Source: Asterias rubens (lineage: Eukaryota; Echinodermata; Asteroidea; Forcipulatida; Asteriidae). From it: a DNA stretch of 64,000 bases. The notes beneath the pieces were generated by a model. The model had not been told where the DNA came from. It searched no databases and saw only the letters and a program-made list of their open reading frames with translations. Position 1 is the stretch's first letter, and each line of letters opens with the position of its first letter. Location of the stretch: NCBI RefSeq assembly GCF_902459465.1, contig NC_047063.1:10167343-10231342 (forward strand), written 5' to 3'. Below are positions 12,301 through 24,300 of the stretch, one piece after another. The position numbers were made by a program, and so were the translations under genes.

Positions 12301-15300
12301 AAACCTTACTTTCAAAGTTTGTGCCTTGGTCTGAATGTAGACTCAATGGAACCCCATAACGACATACAAATTGCTCAACTATTATTGTAGCAACAGTCTC
12401 TGCTTCTTGGTTCCGGAGAGGATAGGCCTCGGCCCATTTGGTAAAATAGTCCATTACAACCAAAATGTAGCGATTCCCTCGCTTTGATCTAGGTAAAGGT
12501 CCAAATATATCAATAGCTACTCTTTCTAATGGTGCACCAACCAATGAGGTCTTCAGAGCAGCACGCGCCTTTGGAGCAGGGGACTTTCGGCGTGCACAAT
12601 CTTCACACTGCCTGACCCATCTTTTAACATCTGTACGCCATCCTATCCAATAGAAAGACCGTTGGATTTTCTTGACCGTTTTTGACTGACCAAGATGACC
12701 GGCAGTCCTAACATTATGGGCCTGAACCATAACATCTTTCTTCATGGCAGATGGTACAACGACTTGATAAACTGATGTGGAATTTACCTCAAAACGCCTG
12801 TACAGTATGCCATCCTTTAACTCAAGTTGCTCCCAGATGTACCAATAGCCTTTTGTTTCTCGGCCATAAGACATCACCAGGGTGGGAGACGGCTTTTTGT
12901 CTCCTTCCTCCTTCCAGTTGATGATCGGAAGTAAAGTCTTGTCTGCCCGTTGCATTTCACTGAGCTCATCCTGATTCAAACCTGAAAAGACATGATTTAC
13001 GGAACAACACGGTACAGAGAGAGACCGTTGTGATTGTTGTATAACAGTGGAACTTGACACAATATTGTCAGCAATTCTTGAAAGTGCATCTGCGTTTTTG
13101 TGTTGTGTACCTGGTCGGTGACATATTTCAAAGTCAAATGTGCCCAAGATTTCAATCCATCTAGCTAACTGTCCTTGAACATCCTTAAAGTTGTACAACC
13201 ACCTCAAGGAGCCATGGTCTGTTCTAAGTGTGAAGCGCCTGCCATACAGATAATGCTTGAAATACTTCATGAAGTGAACTGCTGCCAGCAGTTCTCGTCT
13301 TGTCACACTGTAATTCTGTTCACTCTTGCTCAACTTACGACTTGCATAAGCAATCACTTTTTCTTGACCATTTTGTATTTGAGACAGCACGGCACCAATT
13401 CCTTCACCGCTGGCATCTGTATCTATTATAAAGGGAATAGAAAAGTCTGGAAAAGCCAAAATTGGCGTAGAGGTAAGTTTTTGTTTCAACAGTTGAAAGG
13501 AATATTCACATTCGGGGGTCCAGTTGAACCTGACATTTTTGTGTGTTAGCTTATACAATGGTGCACCTATGCGTGAGAAATCTTTAATGAAACGCCTGTA
13601 ATATGAGCACAAGCCAATAAAACTTCTGACTTGCTTGAGATTACATGGGGTAGGCCATTCTTTAACTCTTCTTGTCTTTTCTGGGTCAGTGGCTATACCA
13701 CTCCGGGACACGACATGACCTAAGTAACTAACTTCTTGTTGAAAAAGTGAACACTTCTTTGGTTTAAGCTTAAGTCCAGCTCCCTCTAACTTATTAAAGA
13801 CTTCGCTGAGACGTGCTGCATGTTCTTCAAAAGTTGGTGCATAAATTAAAACGTCATCTAAATAGACCAAACATGTTTTCCACTGTAAACCAGCCAGGAT
13901 TAACTCCATCAGTCTTTCAAATGTACTTGGAGCATTGCAGAGACCAAATGGCATTGCATTAAACTCATACAATCCACTTCCGGTGGTAAAAGCTGTCTTC
14001 TCTTTGTCATCAGGGCTTACTTCGACCTGCCAATACCCACTGGTCAAATCTAATGAAGAAAACCACTGCGAACCAGCTAATGCGTCAAGACTATCATCTA
14101 TCCTCGGTAGGGGGTAGGCATCTTTATATGTCACCTCATTCAACTTCCTATAGTCCACACAAAACCTTGAAGAACCATCTTTCTTTTTAACCAGGACAAC
14201 TGGACTTGCCCATGGACTACTTGAAGGAGATATGACACTGGCTTTCAACATCTCGTCTACTTGTTGCTGTGCCTCAGCTCGCTGATGATGTGGCAGACGT
14301 TGTGCTGGTTGTCGACGTGGACGAGCATTACCTGTGTCAATTTTGTGGAGAACTAAGTTAGTTCGACCTAATTCGCCCGACTTGGAAAAAACATTACTGT
14401 GTTGACGCATTAAGTCTGTCAATATGTCTTTTTGGTCACTATCCAATAATTTTGAACTACGTTCATACAGTTCTTTCAAACTAGGTGCTAAGTCATCTTC
14501 ATCATCACTTTCGATGGGCTCATCTTTCACTTCCTCTGCAGGTTGCAATAATGCTATTTGTGTACCCTTGTACAAAACAGCTGGCTCAGGTTGTAAATTG
14601 AAAATCCTTAGAGGAACTCTGTTTTGCTCGGAACTTATGAAAGTACAACCTAACAAAAGACCGTTATCTTTAGAAGAAAAGCTACCAGCAGGCTCAAGAA
14701 CCCCTTGGTACGTACAACCATTGCGAAATTGCAAATCTCCTGGTATAACTGTCTCTCGTCTTGCCGGAAGTGTTACAGTTTCGCCAACCGAAACTCTACA
14801 ACATGTCGAAGGTACGCTCTCAGAAAATAGGGGAATTTCCTGGGTACTGAATGTTAGTTTACGTCTTGGCAGATCAAGTACTCCACCGTGTGACATGAGA
14901 AAATCCATCCCTAATATACCTGCTTGCATAATAGGTGCAACTAAAACCAGATGTCGTCTGTGAAGTTTACCAAAACGAACCACCATTTCCGTACAACCCA
15001 AAACCTGTAAAACACTGCCCTCTGCAGCTACTATTGACTCTACACAGGGACGTAAACTCTGGCGGACATCTTGGGGTAACTGTTCCCAGATGTGTGGATG
15101 GATAATGGATACTGATGAACCCGTATCAAGCAAAAACTTCACATTAACACCGTGAACACCACCATGGACAAAGCAAACTGGGGACTGGGCCTTGCTAACT
15201 ACTGGGGGCTGGGCAGTGGCCCCTTGCACAACCCACTGTCGTTTCCCTCATTTATAGGAGTCTGTAATTTGGGCATGGCTTGAGACACTAGCTTAGGACA

Positions 15301-18300
15301 CTGTGCTCGTCTATGTCCAACCTCTTTGCACTCCCAACATGAAAATGGAAATTTCGTGGCACTGTATCTAGGCTTACTTCCCACCGTTCTTTTCAGTTCT
15401 TTTAATGTTTGTTCAATCTCCCTAAGTTTGTTTTCTAGGTCAGAGTTGACCTGGGTACTCTGTTCGGCTAACAAATTTAAAGTGCCCTCATTGGCGCTGG
15501 CCACAACATGTTTAGGCAAAGGGTTTTTATTGCACTCTAGTTGCAGATATGCCTCCTCCTCCAGAGCCAAAGTCAAAGCCTTTCCTAAACTACTAGGCTT
15601 TGATCGTCGAACTTGAATTCTTACATCAGGTAAGTCAAGAGCTTCAATGAACTGATCCCTACCCATCTCCTCCCTGAATTTACTTGACACATTTGGAAAT
15701 GCCTTCAAGACCAGCCTACGAATCTCACTTGCAAGTTGCTGCAAGGATTCCCCTTTTCGTCGAGATCTAGCTCTAAGTTGTGCTCGAAAAAGTTCTACTT
15801 GTCCTTGGGGACAAAAACGTTCTTTAAGAGCCTGTACCAGTTCTGTGTAGCTTTGTTTCTTAGAGTGTGCTAAATCTGTGTAAACTTGTAAAGCGGGACC
15901 TCTCAACTTAACAGCAAGAAATTTCGTTTTTTGTTCAATAGTCCAGTTATTTATGTTAGCACACAATTCCATGTGACTTAGCCAATCCTCAAAAGGTGTT
16001 TTACCGTCATAATTGTCTGGCTGTACAACAGGTTTGGTTACTTTCTGTTCAGATAAGCTATATGCAAATCTTGGATCGAAACGTAAATCACCATTAAAAT
16101 TTGTGTCACTTATGTTAGTATTAGCAGGTGTATTTACAGTTATCGGTTCACGACCCATACTTTGGGTCTGTTGAGGCAAAGAAAAATCTACTCTAGCACT
16201 AGAAGTGCTTAACGGAACTCCAAACTTTGGGGTTCCAACATTAACTGGTTCTGTTCTGTCGCTTGCATTCATACCCCGGGTACGCCTTAACCTACCCGTG
16301 GGGAGGGACATGTGACCGGGTTCTTCTATGCTAGCACCCATGGGCTCAGGCGTCGAACCCACTTCAGCCAAACCAAGTACAGCTAATTTTTGGTCTAGTT
16401 CTCTTTCTAGCATTCTTAAAGTTTGACTCAAATGATCTCCTACATCGTCCCTTCTTGAAGCCATACTGACTACTTTACCGAACTTATCTTTTTAAATAGA
16501 CCTGTTCGCAAAGAAAATTTGTATGTTTTAAATCCCACCGCTGCCACCAAAAACTGTAACGAAACCCCCTCAAGAGTTACGCCAGTTGGATTAGTCCAAA
16601 CAAACCATTTTCAATGAAAGAATTGATAAGGACCCAAAAAATTCCAATGCTACCGCTATATTTCTAAGCGGGTTTTTATTCCACTAACTAATTAAATTAT
16701 TTACAAGAAACGGCAGTATGGATTCAAAAATGGACAAGATATAATGCAAAAAGGAATAAGCACAATTGAACCCTTAAATTTACGAACAATCAATTAATGC
16801 ACTTCAGCTAACTTTAATATAAAATGAGGCTTTGAGTTGGCTGTTCCCGGCACATGTTAGCAAACCACTTTACACTACTTTCTGGGGGCTCTCTCCGGGA
16901 TGACAGCCCGTCGGAATTCGGGGCTATGCCCCTAGCAAAGCGACAACTTTCCCCTAAAATTACCCTCACAATAATGCCCTTGGCCACATGTACCGGAAAC
17001 ACCCTGTCAAAACCTCAAGTAAAAAATACAATGAAATGAACCTAATTTATGATCAGAAAAATAGAACTAATAGATTTGGAATGGCTGAAATGGGCCCAAG
17101 GTACAATAAATAAAAGCAAGCACAGACTTACATATAGAACCAGGTAGCGCTGTCTTTAAAAACCAGGGTTGAGGACACAACACATCAAGACATGTTCTCC
17201 CTCTGGTCTCCCAGTCACAAGTCCCTCATGAGCAATGGTGAACAATATTTTTATACCAAATTCACCATTGGTGTATAAAGCAAGTAGTCATGCCACAATA
17301 AATTGAATAGTAATTCATTAAACTTCTGGGTTAGGATCAATGGGTAGAAAAGAAGGCTCTTTCAACTTACAATACTAAACTCCCATCTGGGCTGAATGAT
17401 GATTGCTACAACAGAGGGTTTACAATACAATGTGGAGCCCCAGTTGGGTTGAATGGGAACTGCTACAAAAGAGGGTTTACCACACAATGCGGAGCCCCAG
17501 TTGGGTTGAATGGGGACTGCTACAAAAGAGGGTTTACCATACTAACTAGCTACTTACAGCTAACAGGTGGGGATCTTTGTTAGAGTTCAGAGTTTGACCA
17601 ACAAATCTTATATGGACAGCCAACTGTGGCAAATATAGTGCCACTTGACTAGTGTTGTAATAATGATAGAGCACAAATTGAGCAAAGTAACATTACAAAA
17701 CCAAATTCTGTCACAATATTAACTCACTTTGTGAAAAGCACTGCAGCTGTTGATAATTATAAACTATTTTAATAAAGAGTTCCCTTCGAGGTAATATGGT
17801 TTGGTGCAATCTGCAGTCAACCATACCAGAAAAAACCTGGAGCAAACTCAATCTCTTAACAAAATAAGTGTTATGGGTTCTTTTACACAACACCCAGGAC
17901 AAAGCAATATGCCTTGCTTAGAGACACAATGTAATGACCGGAACTTGAACCCATAGTCTGCTTATCAGAGCTGAAGTATGGTTCGCTGTATATTTTTCTC
18001 TTAAGTACCGACTATAGACCTTTATAAAGGTGCAGCCATCTTGAATTTCTCCCATTGATATCAATGTTACCAAACCGAGGCTGGAAGAACAAAGTAGTCT
18101 GGTTCCCATTTGCAAAATAATTAATAGCACTCATAGTTGTTATTCATACGAGGAACATGACCAAAATGGAAGTAGCATGACAAAGGTCAATAGAACCCTT
18201 GCACTGACGTCAAACACGACTACAGCTGCCAATGTCGTGCAAATTTGAGGGGGGCACACTGCATGTAAAGATAAGGTCTGGTGCTGACTAAACTTCAACA

Positions 18301-21300
18301 TAAGATGCTAGGGCCTACCTTTCACAGTTCCATTGATGCTTTGCAGTCTGAGCTGTAATAGCCACAGTGTTAAAAAGACTATACCCATCGGCTTTACTCC
18401 TTGTAGCGTGATGACCAGGCGGCCTAAGGACACGAGTGTAAATAAATAACGACTTAGGCTGTGTCTGAATTAGCGGTAACAGCTACGGCCAGATTTACGC
18501 CTCATCATGTGTCGGTCATTAGCAACAGCCGCAGCCATAGCCGTCAAGGCAGACACAGTCTTAGATGAAAACAAACAATACTAATAATAATAACCCAAGA
18601 ACCGAGTTTAATTTAAAAATAAACTATTCATAAAAAAAAATACCTACTTTATGGCATGTTAATTTCAGCTGTTGGGGAAAAACCATTGAGTACAAATGCT
18701 GACCAATTTGTTTAATATACATGAGACTTTTCAAGCCATTTTGCCAAATTTTCTAAGTGCAAAACAATAATTGAAAATTGGATTAAAGTAGGAAAAAACC
18801 ATGCTTTGTATCTGCTTTCTCATCAGATTTTACTGCAATTTCTGTTCCAATATTTTTCTTATGTTTACATCATGTAAAGTTGTATGGTTACAGTCCCCCC
18901 TGTAACTGTTCATGGATTCGAACAGCCTCTTCCAACTGACACACTTCTTAGTCTATAATTAAAGCATCCACTCTGGGATTGGGGGTTTGAGTCCAACTCA
19001 ATCAGTTCGATTTCTTACCCGCGAGACTCAGGAAAAGTATACAGTCCTTATCACACAGCGCAAGGTGGGGGGGGGGAGGAAATGGTATTCTTAATCCATC
19101 ATGCAAATAATATTACATTTAAGTGAATTGATTTGGTGTTGAACAAAGAAAATTTACTTTTTTCCATAATTTGAATAATTTAATATTTGATTTTTATTTA
19201 TATTTTATTAGAATTATCGAAACAATAAAGTGAATTAAGCAATAAAGTCGCAACTGAAAACTTTGAGAACTCTTGTGAAGATTAACAAAGAGAGATTGAA
19301 AATGGCTCATGGAAGCTGTGAGAATTTACCTCAGTCACGGAGCTATAGTACGTGGTACAACACTGTACATAAGAAAGGACTTACCGAACAATAGCAAAAC
19401 CATTGCGAAGCTGTTAGAAATAACAAAACAACAAACTCAGATTACAGCATTTACCAAAATATCAACTTCGTATTCCATCAATGGTTAAATTATGCAGGGA
19501 GAACAATTGTAACCTCAGATATCTTAAAAGTGTCATATATGGCCGAGCAGTCTAGTTCAAGGGACCCAAGCTCCAGTGTTGTCAGCAGTAGAGTGTGGGT
19601 TTGAATCCCGATCATGAAACTTGTGCCCTTGAGCAAGGCACAAGACCAGTCAATCAATCAATCAGTTTATTTCCACAGTATCAAAATCACAATCAATATC
19701 AAATCAAAGGCAATGTAAGTTGGAAATTAAAAAATAAATAGTTGTTTGATAAGAATTAAGTCACCTGGAAGTGGTATTTTTTTTTAAATAAAGCTTTTGT
19801 CACTAAGATATGTGTTTTGATGAGTGGAATGAGAATAACAGTTAACTAAGGTTCTAAAAATTAGTTCTCATTTTATTTACAAATTTAAGAGTAGGCCCCG
19901 ACCCGAGAGGATTTGTTTGTGACGTCAATCGAGGCGCGATATTTGAAGAGAAAATGTGTAGTCTGGCCCCGTACAATGTACACTACGTCTGGGTACCTGA
20001 TCGGTATGATGCCTATGTACAGAACTACGGTCACGGAGCAGACTGCACGCACTACGGTCTACTCGGATTACCCTGCAAGGTGAATTGCAAGCTAAAACAA
20101 GCTCTCATAGTTCAGTGACAACCCCATTTCAACCCTAGGAGTAGGTGGAAACGTACTCCTGGGTCAACAGCCCAAATCAATTAAGTGTAGCCTTCAACTT
20201 GAAGTGAGCAGTCAGCCTTGTGAAGTTGGCGATATTTTGTACAAAAATCTTTTTAAATGCAACTTTCCAAAATGCCTATTATCTATAATAATGAATCAAG
20301 TTTGGGGCGATGACATTTGGAAGTTTCTCTTTTCGGTTTAGCTTTCAGCAAGGTAAGAGCACATTCTATTTTCTCTGGGTAATTCTTTCTGGCCCTATGA
20401 TCAAACTAACCTTGTTATGAGTTTTAAAACAAAATAAATCAATTATTCAATAAATTAAAACATGAGTACTGTCTAGACAAAAATATCTCACCTCTCCTTT
20501 GACCACTTTTTCTGTCAGATCCAGCATTCCACCAACTGCTAGCGCCGCACATTCATACGAATGCTGTCAAAAAAAAAAATTATCAGGAATTAAATAAAGC
20601 TAACAAATCTTTTAGGACACAGTTCAGACATGGCATGACAATAGAATCAGGAGAAACGACTCCCTCTGAAGTAACACAGTTATTGATAAAGAGGTAAATT
20701 CTCACTAATAGCTTGAAGCCTTTCTGAGGCATCTGAAAGCAAAGACATTTTTCAACCATTGTGGGGGTATTTTCTTCATATTTTTCTTGCAACTTCGATG
20801 ACCAATAATTGAGCAAACATTTTCACAGATTTGTTATTTTATGGATACGTGTATGTGGGGTACATAGAGTGAGAATAATGGTCATTGACAATGACCAAAT
20901 GTGTCCAGTGCCTTTAAAGGCAGTGGACACTATTGGTAACTAATTATTAGCATAAAACCTTTCTTTGTGACGAGTAATGGGGAGAGGTTGATGGTATAAA
21001 GAGTAATAATTTTCCACGAATTTGATTTTGAGACCTCAGATTTAGAACTTGAGGTCTCGAAATCAACCATCTAAACGCACACAACTTCGTGTGACAAGGG
21101 TGTTTTCTTCTTTCATTATTATCTGGCAACTTTGATGACCGATTGAGCTCAAATCTTCACAGGTTAGTTATTTTATGCATATGATGAAATACACCAACTG
21201 TGAAGGCTAGACTTTGACAATTACCAACAGTGTCCCAAAAAACTGTCCACTGCCTTTAAGCATCATACTTACATTGTTGACAAAGATGTCGGAAACCTGG

Positions 21301-24300
21301 TTGGCCCAATCTTTCAGCTCAATCTCTGACATGGTCCGAGTAGATTTCACACTCTCCAAGTATTCCAAACTGCAATCAGAAGAGAAAACCCAAAGTTGTA
21401 ATAATGTCCCGCTATTTCTGGCAGTGACTGCTGAACGCATTGCATCACCTTGTAAAAAAAAATCTTTAAAAACATAGTTAAAGTGCTTGAGACAAGCGTG
21501 GATAAAGCACCATATAAAACCTAGCTAAAAGATTATTTACCTGTGCTTTGAAAGAACTTCCTCATCAGAAGCTAAACGGACCTGGAAATAAAATGGGTTG
21601 ACTGAATAAAATAAAAATTCATACATGTATGTAGTATAAAAAATAAAATAAAAACAGTAAATGAGCAATTCAATACATCGCATGTGATGGGTTTAAGGAT
21701 TTATAATCAATAATTGTGTAGATGAAACACAAAAGAGGTGACAGGACACAGAATTAGAATGCGTGTACAGGATGAAATGGATGTAAGTCAAAGATGATTA
21801 TGGAAGGGGATTGACGCAGGCGCAGTGGCAGATCTCTGGCGCAATTCACAAGCCTCAAATTGTAAATTCAGCTGTCCAGGCTACTGGGGCAGTAGAATCA
21901 AAAGCAAGACAAGTTCTCAACGAATTACAATCTATACAGTAAAGGAGCTACACACATAAACCATTTTGAGATGGTTGACACAATACTATGCCACTGTAAG
22001 GTTTGGGTAAATCTGTATGTACATGTATACACCCAAATCAAACAGTATACATCTATGTGTCCACCATGATATCAAAAAGGCTAATGATGTTACTGCAAAC
22101 CAGATACACATTGAAACCTCACCATGCATTGCCTGAAAACCCAAATACTTTTGAACAAAAAGTAATGGAAGGCGCCATAATCATATGAATAAATAACTGA
22201 TTAAGGAATGATATTTGGTCCTTGGGAAAAAGGTAGGAACAAGTTTAAAGTACAAGGGCTGGGCTACATGTACATAAACACGGCGCGTCATGGCCGAGCG
22301 GTTAAGAGCACCGGATTCAAGCTCTGGTGTTTGATCAGCAGAGTGTGGGTTCGAACCCAGTCATGACACTTGCTACGTAAAATTGGGGAGGTAGTGCTTT
22401 CTGCTCTACCGGCCAGGCTTCAGACTGATGATAACCAAGCCTACATTTGGACTGTAAATGGGGTAACCCTGTTTCAGCCCTAGGAGTAGGTGGCAATGGC
22501 CTCTGGAATAAAATAATTGTAGCCCACACCTTGAAGTGGCATTCAGGCCTTGTGTGTCTGGCGACTTGTTTAAAAAAAAAAGGATATAAAAAAAAGGCTC
22601 TAATAGACTTTTTAGGCCTTATTAAAACAATTTCTAAGATTTTTTCTGAGGGCAAACAAATTGGAAAACAGATTAAAGTAGGAAGAATATCATGCCTGCT
22701 ACTTACTGGCACTCTAGTGCACCTTTCAAGAAGGTTGTAGTGTTGAAGTCGTTTGTGACATTGTAAAATTCGCTCGCCATTTTCACTTTGAAAATGATTA
22801 CTATTAAAGGGGCATGCATGTTGGGTTAAACGCTCATCATACACCAGGCCAGTCCTGTATGTGGAAATCATAAAATAGGTACATTGAATGTAGTGTAGGA
22901 AAAAATGTATTAAAGGTAACCTGAAGTGACTATATAGCCCTAGTTGATCTTTGGACAAACTAAGCAGTTATTAAAATATTTCTTATAAATGTTCTTGTTT
23001 ATTTAAGCGGACTATTTCACTTTAATGCACTTGCATGCAACATTCAACTTCACTTTGAGGAATATTTAACAACGCATATTCAATTAAATTATAAGGAGTT
23101 CTTTGTAGAACTACAAAAGATTGTCGGTCGCTTCGTCACCCAAAAAGTAAACTGGGTACTATGATATTTTGGGTACAAAGTGACCTGGGTATGAAGTGAC
23201 CTACACTGTGCAAAGTTACCAATCAATTCGCAGGGTAGATGCTATTTAAGATATTTCTTCTGATGCAATTTGAAAGCTGATCGAGTCGACTGAAAAGTTG
23301 AATGATTATCTTTTGTGATCGTATGACTTGAGAGTAAAGAACATTTGCTGGCACATTAAGTGTAACTGAATTTCTGTTTTGAGGATTTTTAAATTTTGCA
23401 TCAAATTCAATAACACAATGTGCAAATTGGCCGCTTGTTTGAATAAAATGATCGGGGCGAGGGGAGTTTTACATTTGTCACTATTGGGGTTACCGGTACA
23501 CATTTTAATTGAGCAGACTCATTAAAAGCAGGTGGTGATACTGTCTTAATTTAAAGTCACCTGGAAATATAATTTTTATTTTTCAAATATAAGAGTATAT
23601 CTTTAGTAACAATAAAACAATTTTTTTAGTAATTGTTTGTAGTGATGCATATGTTTAAAAAATAGATAAATTTGTTTGGGGGTTGACTCCGCCTACCCCT
23701 TTTGTGACGTCAATCGAGGCAGACTTTGTCTTGATGCCTAAAGTAAACACACATGCAAAGTATGGAAGTCCAAGTCGTGAGTTTGTACGTTTCAAACAAA
23801 GTTTTTTCTTGCATTTTTCCGGCAATGCCGACCAAATGTATTGCTGCTGGATGCAGCAAAACAACTAAAGATTGGGTCAGTCTGCACGGCTGGTCAGACT
23901 CACAAGAGCAATAGTACCTAGTGGTCCGGTCCGACGTCTGTTTCAGCGCTGTGCAGCATTTTCTCTTCAAATATCGCGCTTTGATTGACGTCACGAACAG
24001 CGCCCTCTCGGGTAGGGGCCTACTCTTAAATTTGTAAATAAGATAAAAAACTAATTTTTTAGAAACTTAGTTAACTGTTTAATCACATTCCACTCATCAA
24101 AACACATATATTAGTGACAAAAGCTTTATTTTGACAAAATACCACTTCCAGGTGACTTTAACAATTACTTCAAAATTGATGTCGAATGCAAACACAATAA
24201 AAACAACAAAATGAGCTATCACAGAACGTTAACCTGGACTTACCCTTGTGGAATAGCCTTTGGTGCATCTGAAATTGTCTGCAAATAAATGAGAAAATCA

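Larger units (their letters stand above)
9586..17715 (-). mobile_element. Complete Ty3/Gypsy LTR retrotransposon inside HDAC6 intron
   Basis: 8,130 bp on the minus strand, sense to HDAC6. Both LTRs are 1,161 bp with TG...CA ends, and the flanks show the 4-bp duplication ATAT (9582-9585 and 17716-17719). Internal parts in order: primer site 16549-16533, gag 16464-15199, pol from about 15241 to 11237, polypurine tract 10760-10749. Domain order protease, RT, RNase H, integrase is that of Ty3/Gypsy (Metaviridae). No env-like open frame is seen between pol and the 3' LTR. It lies wholly within the 8.9-kb intron between the exons ending at 18319 and starting at 9411. Confidence 0.97.

Noticed and set aside
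14424-14963. 179-codon open frame on the plus strand
   Set aside because: It is the opposite strand of the protease region of the Gypsy pol gene, which is clearly coding on the minus strand.
22335-22958. 207-codon open frame on the minus strand
   Set aside because: Only the 148-nt segment 22854-22707 is an HDAC6 exon; the rest is intron and SINE sequence read through by chance.
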